The notes beneath the pieces were generated by a model. It had not been told where the DNA came from. It made no database searches and was given only the letters and a program-made list of their open reading frames with translations. Positions 1-6,277 of a stretch of 11,391 bases of DNA are shown here, in pieces; within the stretch, counting starts at the first letter, position 1; each line of letters starts with the position of its first letter. The stretch comes from Bacteroidota bacterium (GTDB lineage Bacteria > Bacteroidota > Bacteroidia > Bacteroidales > GCA-2748055), in the NCBI GenBank assembly GCA_024244665.1, contig JAAEOI010000262.1:1-11391 (forward strand), in the 5' to 3' direction. Position numbers and translations under genes: made by a program.

Positions 1-820
1 GTATTTTCAGGAAGATTCCGGCTGCCTCCTCTACTGTGGAGCCTCCAAAAATCTCACCGGGCTCCACCCGCGTAAAACCAATATCGGCAGGCACAAGCGT
101 CCTCTCGGTCTGAAGTGTCAGTGCTTTAAAGGACCCTGTCAGTGATATTTCATCGTAACCGTCAAGGGAGTGTATGATGCAATACTTCTTCCCCGACTCC
201 TGGTAGAGATAGTGGTATAGTCTGGCCACATCGAGACTGAAGACTCCTACCATCTGATTTCCCGGAGAGGAGGGATTTACCATGGGGCCCAGCATATTGA
301 AAAAAGTTTTAATCCGCAGGCTCCTGCGAACCGGAGCCACATTCTTCATGGCCGGATTAAACAGCGGGGCATGCAAAAAACAGATATTGTAACGGTCAAT
401 CTCCCGCTTCAGGCGGTCGGGATCGCTGGAAAAAGAGTAGCCGTAATATTCCAGCACATTGGACGATCCACAGGCCGAGGAGACACTGTAGTTGCCATGC
501 TTTGCCACCTTCTCCCCTGCCGCGGCCACCACAAAGGAAGTGAGCGTGGAGATATTGAAGGTGTTCTTCTCATCCCCACCGGTACCGCATACATCAATTG
601 TATTAAACTCCGACAGGTCGACAGGGCTGCACAGCTCCAGAAGGGCATCCCGAAAACCTGTCAGTTCCTCCACTGTAATGCTGCGCATCAGGTAGACAGA
701 GATGAATGCGGCGATCTCCGGGTCGTTGTACTTTCCTCCCGCCATGTTGGTCATGATCAGCTTTGCATCATCCCTCCCCAGGGTCCTTTGATCGAATAAG
801 TATTGTAATGTGTCTTTCAT
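1..820 (-). CDS. trpD: Anthranilate phosphoribosyltransferase, partial (C-terminus beyond left edge)
   Basis: The enzyme transfers phosphoribose from PRPP to anthranilate, the second step of tryptophan synthesis, in the cytoplasm. The start is the ATG at 820-818, and the frame stays open for 273 codons to the window edge. The family is usually about 330-345 residues, so roughly 60 C-terminal residues lie outside. Visible motifs are the PRPP-binding glycine loop GTGGDEKNTFNIST (residues 79-92), KHGNYSVSSACGSSNVLE (107-124, the family's KHGN region), the anthranilate-side segment HAPLFNPAMKNVAPVRR (150-166), NMLGPMVNP (175-183) and the Mg-binding DEISL (223-227). The central helix reads SACGSSNVLEYYG where many homologues have S(K/S)SGSADVLEALG, an ordinary variation. 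It lies 31 bases downstream of trpG on the same strand and is surely in the same operon, under the attenuator at 2870-3000. It is a separate gene, not fused to trpG as in enteric bacteria. Confidence 0.95.
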   Translation of the reverse strand, partial: MKDTLQYLFDQRTLGRDDAKLIMTNMAGGKYNDPEIAAFISVYLMRSITVEELTGFRDALLELCSPVDLSEFNTIDVCGTGGDEKNTFNISTLTSFVVAAAGEKVAKHGNYSVSSACGSSNVLEYYGYSFSSDPDRLKREIDRYNICFLHAPLFNPAMKNVAPVRRSLRIKTFFNMLGPMVNPSSPGNQMVGVFSLDVARLYHYLYQESGKKYCIIHSLDGYDEISLTGSFKALTLQTERTLVPADIGFTRVEPGEIFGGSTVEEAAGIFLKI

Positions 821-851
821 AATCAACCCGCTTTGCACGTGTTATTGGTAA

Positions 852-1424
852 CTATTTACCATTCAACCAATTTAAGATTATTCTACCGCCATACTCGGTC
901 AGCACCGATTCGGGATGAAACTGGACCCCTCTTACATCGTGCTCCCTGTGCCTGATAGCCATAATATAACCTTCATCATTCTCCACGTTTACCTCAAGTT
1001 CACCTGGAAGGGTTTCCGGCTCCACAACCCAGGAGTGGTACCTCCCAGCATCAAAATCGACCGGGACACCCTCCAGGAGATAATCGCCCTCAATCACCTG
1101 CTTCATCTGCCCGGTGACTCCGTGGTACACTGTGGAGAGATTAAAGATCGACCCGCCATATGCCTCGGCAATGGCCTGATGGCCCAAGCAGACACCCAGG
1201 ATGCTTTTGGTGGAACCGTACCTCTTAATCAGATCCAGGCTAATGCCCGCCTCCTCAGGGATCCCGGGGCCCGGACTGATTAGGATTTTATCATACCTGT
1301 CAACCTCATCCAGTGAGATCTGGTCGTTCCGGAAGACATCTACAGGCTTCTTTATCACCCTCTCAATGTACTGGACAAGGTTATAGGTGAATGAATCGTA
1401 ATTATCAAGTACCAATATTTTCAT
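852..1424 (-). CDS. trpG: Anthranilate synthase component II (glutamine amidotransferase)
   Basis: This class I glutamine amidotransferase releases ammonia from glutamine and passes it to TrpE. From the start chosen here it is 190 residues, normal for a stand-alone TrpG. The N-terminus MKILVLDNYDSFTYNLV is the family's typical beginning. The oxyanion-region motif ISPGPGIPEEAG, the nucleophile in LGVCLGHQAIAEAYGG (Cys79) and the catalytic His/Glu in VQFHPES (His170, Glu172) are all present, so it should be active. An upstream in-frame ATG at 1442 would add six residues (MINSKQ) and overlap the end of trpE by 11 bases. I prefer the ATG at 1424 because it fits the family N-terminus and leaves 7 bases after the trpE stop, but neither start has a clear Shine-Dalgarno sequence. 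A PabA role in folate synthesis is possible for such proteins, but the position between trpE and trpD argues for TrpG. Confidence 0.95.
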   Translation of the reverse strand: MKILVLDNYDSFTYNLVQYIERVIKKPVDVFRNDQISLDEVDRYDKILISPGPGIPEEAGISLDLIKRYGSTKSILGVCLGHQAIAEAYGGSIFNLSTVYHGVTGQMKQVIEGDYLLEGVPVDFDAGRYHSWVVEPETLPGELEVNVENDEGYIMAIRHREHDVRGVQFHPESVLTEYGGRIILNWLNGK

Positions 1425-1431
1425 CTGTTTA

Positions 1432-2850
1432 CTATTTATCATGGTTCAGGCCCTGGGCCATTTTTATGGCCGATTTTAAGGCCGCCAGTTTGTTGTTCAC
1501 TTCCTGGAGCTCTCCCTCTTCGGTAGACTCGGAGACCACGCCAGCACCTGCCTGGTAGTAGAGTACATGGTCACGAGAAAGAAAAGAGCGGATCATAATC
1601 GCATGAGTGATATCTCCATTAAAGCGGATCAGCCCAATGGTACCGCCATAATATCCCCTGCGTTTCCTTTCATAACGGTCGATCAGCTCCATGGCCCTGT
1701 ACTTCGGGGCCCCTGACAGGGTGCCAGCCGGAAAGGACTCGGCCATAATCCGTATGGTATCAGCATCTTTCGGTAGGGTCCCCGAAACTTTCGAAACCAT
1801 ATGGATCACGTGGGAGTAGAACTGGATCTCACGGTAATGCTCTACGGTTACCTTGTTGGTGGTCCTGCTAAGGTCGTTTCGTGCCAGGTCAACCAGCATC
1901 ACATGCTCGGCATTCTCTTTGTCATCCTCCGCCAGTTTTGTGGCAAGCTCCTGGTCCTCACGATCATTTCCTGTCCGCCGAAAGGTACCTGCAATGGGAT
2001 TAATGGTTGCCTTACCGCTTTTCACCTCGATCTGTGCCTCCGGCGAGGAACCAAAGAGCCTGTAGCTCCCATAGTCGAAGTAGAAGAGGTAGGGTGATGG
2101 ATTGATGGAACGAAGGGCCCGGTAAACATTAAACTCATCTCCGGTGAAGGATTGTGAGAACTGCCTGGAAAGGACAATCTGGAACACATCCCCCCTGAAG
2201 CAATGCTCCTTCCCCTTGCTCACCATGTTGCGAAAAATTTCATCAGTCAGATTGGACTCTTCACTACCGGTCAGATCAAAACCATATGTGGCGATGTTTC
2301 GGTTGTGCAGCAGGGAGCTTACATTGTCAATCTCACTCTCCCTGCCGTTAACAATGTTCTCGTAAAGCGTAAGCTCATTGGAAAAATGGTTGATGGCCAG
2401 AACAAAGCGGAAAAAATTGTAGCGCACCTCAGGAATCTCCTCCTTTTCAGGCTGGGAAGAATGGAATGTGATATCTTCGAAGTACTGAACTGCATCATAG
2501 GTGGAGTAACCAAACACTCCGTCCACCATCATATCCTCCGGCCCCGATATAATCTCAAATGAGGATATAAAGCTGTTGATCTGCTCTACCACCCCATTCT
2601 CAGCGGTGATATTTGTCTGAACAGGCTCCTCTCCGGGTACTGACGTAGTGCAGCGGCCGTGGTGCACCATCAGCTCAGCCACCGGATCCATACAGATGAA
2701 AGAGAAAGAATTCTCCTTGCTATGGTAATCCGAACTCTCCAGCAAGAGGGAATTCGGATATATATCTCTCACTTTCAGATAGATACTGACCGGCGTAATG
2801 ATGTCGGCAAGAATTCTTCGGGATTCAACCCTGACGTCTGTTTTTGTCAT
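1432..2850 (-). CDS. trpE: Anthranilate synthase component I
   Basis: This subunit converts chorismate and ammonia (from TrpG) to anthranilate, the committed step to tryptophan. From the ATG at 2850 it has 472 residues, typical of the family. Residues near 35-39 (LLLES) and the NPSPYLFYF segment (250-258) match the tryptophan feedback-binding site, so end-product inhibition is expected. The catalytic C-terminal domain shows INPIAGTFRRTG, the AEHVMLVDLARND block with the conserved His326, FPAGTLSGAPKYRAMELID (393-411), RGYYGGTIG and the NNK near the end. The frame extends upstream to a GTG at 2916, but those 22 codons are the attenuator terminator, so the internal ATG is the true start. No Shine-Dalgarno sequence is visible; the 5' region is AT-rich, as is common in Bacteroidota. 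It is the first structural gene after the Trp-rich leader. IAGTFRRTG replaces the usual IAGTRPRG, a modest deviation. Confidence 0.96.
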   Translation of the reverse strand: MTKTDVRVESRRILADIITPVSIYLKVRDIYPNSLLLESSDYHSKENSFSFICMDPVAELMVHHGRCTTSVPGEEPVQTNITAENGVVEQINSFISSFEIISGPEDMMVDGVFGYSTYDAVQYFEDITFHSSQPEKEEIPEVRYNFFRFVLAINHFSNELTLYENIVNGRESEIDNVSSLLHNRNIATYGFDLTGSEESNLTDEIFRNMVSKGKEHCFRGDVFQIVLSRQFSQSFTGDEFNVYRALRSINPSPYLFYFDYGSYRLFGSSPEAQIEVKSGKATINPIAGTFRRTGNDREDQELATKLAEDDKENAEHVMLVDLARNDLSRTTNKVTVEHYREIQFYSHVIHMVSKVSGTLPKDADTIRIMAESFPAGTLSGAPKYRAMELIDRYERKRRGYYGGTIGLIRFNGDITHAIMIRSFLSRDHVLYYQAGAGVVSESTEEGELQEVNNKLAALKSAIKMAQGLNHDK

Positions 2851-2869
2851 TTTTTCAATTTTATAGCAT

Positions 2870-2898
2870 AAAAAAAGGCTTCCGCCGAAGCGGAAACC
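2870..2898 (-). terminator. Attenuator terminator hairpin of the trp leader
   Basis: Read on the minus strand, arm GGTTTCCGC (2898-2890), loop TTCG (2889-2886) and arm GCGGAAGCC (2885-2877) form nine pairs with one G-U, capped by a UUCG tetraloop. Seven T follow directly (2876-2870). This is a textbook intrinsic terminator, and it lies 19 bases upstream of the trpE start codon. It is therefore positioned to stop transcription before the operon rather than after a gene. Confidence 0.93.
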
Positions 2899-2980
2899 CT
2901 GAATATTGTATTGCACAATAGAGGCTTAACCTATGCTCCGGTTTGTCGAAAATAGATTTGCCACCACCAATATGTGCAAT
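2894..2980 (-). promoter_or_regulatory. Competing RNA stems of the trp attenuator
   Basis: Two alternative folds are visible on the minus strand. Segment 1, ATTGCACA (2980-2973, just before the Trp codons), is perfectly complementary to TGTGCAAT (2917-2910). Segment 2 (2927-2916, AAGCCT then TATTG) can instead pair with segment 3: TATTG (2920-2916) with CAATA (2908-2904), and AAGCCT (2927-2922) with GGGTTT (2899-2894, one G-U internal and one at the end). The second fold takes away the 5' arm of the terminator. A ribosome stalled on the Trp codons would cover segment 1 and free segment 2 for the antiterminator. A ribosome that reaches the leader stop would cover segment 2 and let the terminator form. 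The pairings are read by eye; energies were not computed. Confidence 0.75.
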
Positions 2981-2996
2981 TTGATGTCATCTGCAT
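2931..2996 (-). CDS. trpL: trp operon leader peptide with three consecutive Trp codons
   Basis: This is a 21-codon open frame from the ATG at 2996-2994 to TAG at 2933-2931. Its sequence begins MQMTSNCTYWWW, so Trp residues 10-12 are encoded by TGG TGG TGG at 2969-2961, flanked by other aromatic residues (Tyr9, Tyr15, Phe16). A second ATG at 2990 could also serve as the start; there is no clear Shine-Dalgarno sequence. The gene ends 80 bases before trpE, and the terminator hairpin lies between them. Its role is regulatory: the speed of translation over the Trp codons reports charged tRNA-Trp to the folding of the downstream RNA. Three rare Trp codons in a row in so short a frame, in exactly this position, are hard to explain otherwise. 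Confidence 0.9.
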   Translation of the reverse strand: MQMTSNCTYWWWQIYFRQTGA

Positions 2997-3010
2997 CTGT
3001 TTACAAAGCT

Positions 3011-3042
3011 CAAATTAAAAGAAAGATTTCTATTAATCCAAA
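3011..3042 (-). promoter_or_regulatory. Putative Bacteroidota-type promoter of the trp operon
   Basis: On the minus strand, TTTG (3042-3039) is followed after 20 bases by TTAATTTG (3018-3011). This resembles the Bacteroidota housekeeping pattern TTTG - about 20 bases - TAnnTTTG, with one mismatch in the -7 box. Transcription would start near 3004, just before the leader peptide ATG at 2996, giving a leader RNA of about 135 bases up to the terminator. This fits the attenuator but has not been tested. Confidence 0.5.
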
Positions 3043-3080
3043 TTTGATTACTTTCGACTTGAAATTTTCGAGGACTGCTC

Positions 3081-3860
3081 ATGGCAAAAAAATACTTCAG
3101 GAACATCGCTCTGTTTTTCACCATATGGGTGATAGTCATGGTTATATACGCAGTATCTGGAAAGGTAACCAGTTTCGATTATCTCTGGAAATTTTTTCTG
3201 CTTCCTGCTCTATTTCTATCCGTTCTCGCTGCCGCAGCCACAAGTTTCGAATACCTTTTCAAGGTCAGGAATGGAGTCAACTGGATCTTCCTGTTAGTAG
3301 CTGTCGGGCTTGACCAGGGAATAAAGGCCTGGCTCTTCTCCCTTGATTGGGAGTCCATTTCCATTCCGCTCATCAAACCAGTTTTTTATATCGAGCCCAC
3401 ACAGAATACCCTTGGCTCCTACCTGTGGGTACTGCTTAGTTTAAAGGAGGGATCACACCTGCTCAACATCATCCTGTTCAGTCTTATCGGTGTCCTCTTT
3501 ATCGAGATATGGCGCTTCTATGTAAGCAGGAAGCGGAACAGTTTCTGGATCAATGGATTTATACACCTTTTCATGGCCGGACTGGCAGCCAATCTGATCG
3601 ACAATGCCTTCTGGGGAGGATCACTGGATTACATCACCATCAAACCCTTCTACACCTTTGATTTGAAGGATCTCTACATCACCCTCTGTGAACTCTTCCT
3701 GATCACTGAGCTCATCGACAACAGGCTGCTTAAAAGATTCCTGAGCATGCCCAAGGAGGACAGCAGGCGAATCAATAAAGACTTTATCGGGTTTATCAAG
3801 AAAGATTTCGGGATCGGTAAAGGCAAAAACAAAAACGAGGACCAGGAGAAACCTGGTTAA
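3081..3860 (+). CDS. LspA-like (signal peptidase II family) membrane protein, extended
   Basis: This 259-residue polytopic membrane protein resembles signal peptidase II, the aspartyl protease that cleaves prolipoprotein signal peptides. The family landmarks appear in order: LDQGIK (Asp78, Gln79, Lys82) for the usual DQxxK; PTQNTLGSY (107-113) in place of the usual NxGAAF motif; then AGLAANLID (Asp174) and YTFDLKDLYI (Asp197), which correspond to the two catalytic aspartates in NxIDR and FNxAD. Normal LspA has about 160-200 residues. This one has about 70 extra N-terminal residues with two hydrophobic segments (roughly 8-25 and 36-55) and a charged, Lys-rich tail (about 219-259). The Arg after NLID is Asn here, and the GG before it is MAGLAAN. 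An LspA fold is likely, but the substrate may differ, and the genome may hold a canonical lspA elsewhere. CGAGGA at 3068-3073 is a plausible ribosome-binding site. It is transcribed divergently from the trp leader. Confidence 0.7.
   Translation: MAKKYFRNIALFFTIWVIVMVIYAVSGKVTSFDYLWKFFLLPALFLSVLAAAATSFEYLFKVRNGVNWIFLLVAVGLDQGIKAWLFSLDWESISIPLIKPVFYIEPTQNTLGSYLWVLLSLKEGSHLLNIILFSLIGVLFIEIWRFYVSRKRNSFWINGFIHLFMAGLAANLIDNAFWGGSLDYITIKPFYTFDLKDLYITLCELFLITELIDNRLLKRFLSMPKEDSRRINKDFIGFIKKDFGIGKGKNKNEDQEKPG
3835..3857 (-). terminator. Weak hairpin after the FMN-binding gene, possible terminator
   Basis: ACCAGG (3841-3846) and CCTGGT (3852-3857) form a perfect 6-bp stem with a 5-base loop. On the minus strand it begins at the stop codon of the FMN-binding gene and is followed, after five bases, by two runs of five T broken by one G (3835-3825). 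It lies inside the 3' end of the convergent LspA-like gene. The stem is short and the T-run is offset, so termination is only a possibility. Confidence 0.35.
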
Positions 3861-4384
3861 AGTCCCCCGGACGACCTTAGTTTATCCATGACCAGGTAGC
3901 ATCTCCTGATATCCTCTACTATTGATGTTGCCGAAATCGTCGCCCCTGATATGGAATCGACCTCCTTACCCAGTCTCATCTCCTCACCCCGGTATCCGCT
4001 GAACTGATTCAGCCATCCTTTACTGCAAATGCCAGCTCCATGTGAGGAACGATAGGTGGTAACCATAACACTCATAACAGAGAGATCTTTGGTGAATATG
4101 ACCGAATAATCAAAATAATCATACCTCCCTTTGGCACGGGTGGAGATTACATAACCCAGGACTCCGCCCGAACTGTTAATGGCCCACAGCTGATCTCCCT
4201 CCTTATACAGGGCTTCACTGCCGGTCACCGCACCGGCAACAGGAATCTCGGTGAACACAGGGCCGGGGCTAAATAGTTTCGCCACCCGCTTTTTCACCTT
4301 CTTATCCAGTTCTGAAGGAAAGGCTGCACCAACAACTGAGGTCAGAAGAAACAGCAAAACAACACTTAAGTATATCTTTCTCAT
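3857..4384 (-). CDS. Secreted FMN-binding domain protein (covalent flavin motif)
   Basis: The protein has 175 residues from the ATG at 4384. Residues 1-20 form a signal peptide (basic MRK, hydrophobic core, VVGA), so it acts outside the cytoplasm. The rest is an FMN_bind domain like those of NqrC and RnfG. Its C-terminal part has HGAGICSKGWLNQFSGY and the flavinylation motif DSISGAT (143-149), where family knowledge places FMN on the Thr (Thr149) through the transferase ApbE. ApbE is not in the window. The frame extends upstream to an ATG at 4501, but that part lies inside the porin gene and precedes the signal peptide, so it was rejected. The gene follows the porin by only 5 bases and is almost certainly co-transcribed with it. 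The role is probably electron transfer in the periplasm or at the envelope; the partner is unknown. Its stop codon interleaves with that of the convergent gene in TTAA (3857-3860). Confidence 0.85.
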   Translation of the reverse strand: MRKIYLSVVLLFLLTSVVGAAFPSELDKKVKKRVAKLFSPGPVFTEIPVAGAVTGSEALYKEGDQLWAINSSGGVLGYVISTRAKGRYDYFDYSVIFTKDLSVMSVMVTTYRSSHGAGICSKGWLNQFSGYRGEEMRLGKEVDSISGATISATSIVEDIRRCYLVMDKLRSSGGL

Positions 4385-4389
4385 AGCAA

Positions 4390-5562
4390 CTAAAACCAGA
4401 TTGCCACTCCTGCATTGAACTTCTGACTGGATACACCAGAGCCCTGATTCCTCAAAACCTGGTAATCGGCCTTCAGCATCGCTCCCCTTGCCATTTTCCA
4501 TCCAATACCAAAGGTGATATCAGTGTGGTCAAGGGAGGGATTCAGGGTTGTCCCCGGTTCCACAGCAGCGTGGGTATTATACTGCTCGAACCTGATAAAG
4601 GGGATCAACTCGGTCTGAAAACTCTCCAGCGAATGAAACAGGTTATATGCTACCTCGCCATACCAGCCGGCCATAGCGCTCCCCAGGTCACTTCCTGCAA
4701 ATAAATTATACTGGTCCGTGTTTGACACCAATCCGTAATTAAACTGTCCCCTGAGGCTCAGACCACCCAGGGTATATCTGGCATCAGCCCCCAGCATGCT
4801 TAAACCAACCACTGATGAATCAGCAGTTGCCAGAGCGGGTCCATCTGACTTATCAATACCATGATAGAGAGAGGACTGGCTTTTACCGCCGTAAGCAGAA
4901 ACACCCAATTGCAGTCCGCTGATCCCAAAATAATTAACCCGGAATGTCAGGTTTGGTGCACTTATATATGATTCGGCTCCCTTCTGCCGGCCCTTTCTGA
5001 AACCATTGGCTCCACTCAGATTAGGAGCCTCGTCATACCCGTTAAATCCATTCATCAGATACAACTGGTAAGAGAGGGAGGCCGATGGGAAAACACCGGT
5101 GAAACCGGCCCCGATTTCACGCCAGGTAGTAGGGACAATATATTTATCCAGGTTCGGCCTTTCCACACCGTTAAAGGTGGAAGGCTCATGATATTCGTTG
5201 ATAATGCCCATGGGGACAAGCATTAAACCTCCCCTGAATTTTAACCATGGAGTAATCTCATGCTGAAGGAAGGCCTGTTCTACAAATACCTCCTTTACAT
5301 GCTCAAACTCCAGCTCCGTCACAAACTGGGTCTTATCGGAAAATTTATAGCGGAATAACAGCACCAGTCTGTGCACATCCAGTGTTCCGTTCTGAAAACT
5401 CTCCTCTGATACAGGCTGATTATAGTCGATCTGTCCGTATCCCCCTATGGTCAGTCGATCCTCTTTCTGCATCATTCTCTCCGCAGTATTCCCGGAATCC
5501 TGTCCAAATCCAATAGCAGCCATCATGACAAAAATGGCCATCACACATTGTCTCATCTCCAT
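4390..5562 (-). CDS. Outer-membrane beta-barrel porin
   Basis: This 390-residue protein has a signal peptide (about residues 1-20, ending GFGQ). A mature part follows with many alternating aromatic/hydrophobic strands, for example LTIGGYGQIDYNQ, LVLLFRYKFSDKTQFVTELEFEHV at the start of the barrel and FNAGVAIWF at the very end. The terminal Phe is the usual outer-membrane insertion signal. The pattern (strand with an early Gly-Tyr-Gly, then EHV...VEQAFLQHEITPWLKFRGGLMLVPMG) resembles phosphate-selective-porin-like or OprP-like barrels of Bacteroidota, but the substrate cannot be read from sequence. The ATG at 5562 was chosen; a second ATG two codons on is equally usable. It heads a two-gene unit with the FMN-binding protein 5 bases downstream, suggesting an envelope redox or respiratory function rather than simple nutrient uptake. 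That link is inference. Confidence 0.75.
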   Translation of the reverse strand: MEMRQCVMAIFVMMAAIGFGQDSGNTAERMMQKEDRLTIGGYGQIDYNQPVSEESFQNGTLDVHRLVLLFRYKFSDKTQFVTELEFEHVKEVFVEQAFLQHEITPWLKFRGGLMLVPMGIINEYHEPSTFNGVERPNLDKYIVPTTWREIGAGFTGVFPSASLSYQLYLMNGFNGYDEAPNLSGANGFRKGRQKGAESYISAPNLTFRVNYFGISGLQLGVSAYGGKSQSSLYHGIDKSDGPALATADSSVVGLSMLGADARYTLGGLSLRGQFNYGLVSNTDQYNLFAGSDLGSAMAGWYGEVAYNLFHSLESFQTELIPFIRFEQYNTHAAVEPGTTLNPSLDHTDITFGIGWKMARGAMLKADYQVLRNQGSGVSSQKFNAGVAIWF

Positions 5563-5586
5563 TTGAATTATTGATTAATAGTGAGA

Positions 5587-5631
5587 CAAAGCTATGGCAA
5601 TTTGAGGCCAGTAACACGCCTATAAGGCGTG
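5587..5631 (-). promoter_or_regulatory. Putative porin promoter with overlapping palindrome
   Basis: On the minus strand, TAGCTTTG (5594-5587) matches the Bacteroidota -7 consensus TAnnTTTG exactly and would start transcription about 18 bases before the porin ATG. Twenty bases upstream, where the -33 element should be, there is no good TTTG. Instead there is a perfect palindrome, CACGCCT-ATA-AGGCGTG in plus-strand reading (5615-5631). A protein binding this site could block or replace -33 recognition. There is no T-run beside it, so it is not a terminator. Confidence 0.4.
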
Positions 5632-5642
5632 AGGCAGAACCA

Positions 5643-5714
5643 TTCTAAATAAGAATAATAGATGAAGGCTGATAATCTGGAATTTATACACGGAGGCGCC
5701 TGGCTTATTTAGAA
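5643..5714. repeat. 11-bp inverted repeat in the lipoprotein-porin gap
   Basis: TTCTAAATAAG (5643-5653) and CTTATTTAGAA (5704-5714) are exact reverse complements separated by 50 bases. In the minus-strand transcript the pair begins 8 bases after the lipoprotein stop codon and could fold as a long-looped 3' structure. There is no T-run after it. With the promoter-palindrome region it accounts for most of the 160-base gap 5563-5722, where no further gene is seen. Confidence 0.45.
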
Positions 5715-5722
5715 CAGAATAC

Positions 5723-6229
5723 CTAATTATGGGGATGCTCAACGGCGGGTTGCACCGGGTATTTCTCAAAGATTGCCGTGGCCACCTTGGGGAAATTTTC
5801 TGCCCGATCAGCAGGGTCACCGGCCAACTCACCCACAGCAGCGCCATGCCATACATGTTTTTGCATTTGCACATCAAACATATCCACAGCGATGGCGCGT
5901 TCCATATAGGACCTGGGGGGGTAATAGTAGTAAGAGTGGTCCATTGACTGCTTGTGATAAACTGTAATCTGAATTGTTACATCGGGTTGCTCCTCTGAAA
6001 ACCGGAATCCCCTCTGCTCTATCTCCCGGGCAAATGCGATGCGGATCCTTTCAAGCTCCATGCCGGTGATTGTCTTCTTGTTGCCATCAGTGAAATCCAG
6101 AAAGGTGTATGTTTTATATGATTCGAAATGTGCTGAATCCTCCAGATCTGTATAAATCCGGACCGATGCGCCGCAACTGGTGAAGATCACTGCGGACACC
6201 AATGCCAGTAATATGAAAATCCTTTTCAT
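5723..6229 (-). CDS. DUF4136 domain lipoprotein
   Basis: This 168-residue protein starts with a lipoprotein signal (MKRIFILLAL..., lipobox FTSC, Cys19). It is therefore predicted to be lipidated and anchored in an envelope membrane. The mature part fits DUF4136: SAHFESYKTYTFLDF near residues 32-46, a helix ERIRIAFAREIEQRGFRF, PDVTIQITVY, and a late strand pair RAIAVDMFDVQMQKHVWHGAAVGEL. The biochemical function of DUF4136 is not known. A Tyr-rich stretch (HSYYYYPPRSY) sits in the middle. AGGAG at 6237-6233 before the ATG is one of the clearest Shine-Dalgarno sequences in the window. The short-chain dehydrogenase ends 48 bases upstream on the same strand, so co-transcription is possible, though no functional tie is evident. 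Confidence 0.82.
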   Translation of the reverse strand: MKRIFILLALVSAVIFTSCGASVRIYTDLEDSAHFESYKTYTFLDFTDGNKKTITGMELERIRIAFAREIEQRGFRFSEEQPDVTIQITVYHKQSMDHSYYYYPPRSYMERAIAVDMFDVQMQKHVWHGAAVGELAGDPADRAENFPKVATAIFEKYPVQPAVEHPHN

Positions 6230-6277
6230 CTTCTCCTCTTTTGGTTATGAAGGAAAAGATGCAAATACTATGCCACG

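Noticed and set aside
371..799. Plus-strand open frame opposite trpD
   Set aside because: The trpD reading on the other strand has all family motifs; this frame has none.
2851..2916. Upstream extension of trpE to a GTG at 2916
   Set aside because: The 22 codons are the attenuator terminator and its T-run, and TrpE homology begins after the ATG at 2850.
3001..3080. A divergent promoter for the LspA-like gene (TACTTTCG near 3049-3056)
   Set aside because: The -7-like box has a mismatch in its most conserved part, and no -33 partner was found, so it is not listed as a feature.
4385..4501. Upstream extension of the FMN-binding gene to an ATG at 4501
   Set aside because: It lies inside the porin coding region in another frame and would bury the clear signal peptide that begins at 4384.
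5620..5877. Minus-strand open frame of 85 codons reaching across the lipoprotein-porin gap
   Set aside because: It overlaps the DUF4136 gene for most of its length in another frame, lacks a family match and has no ribosome-binding site.
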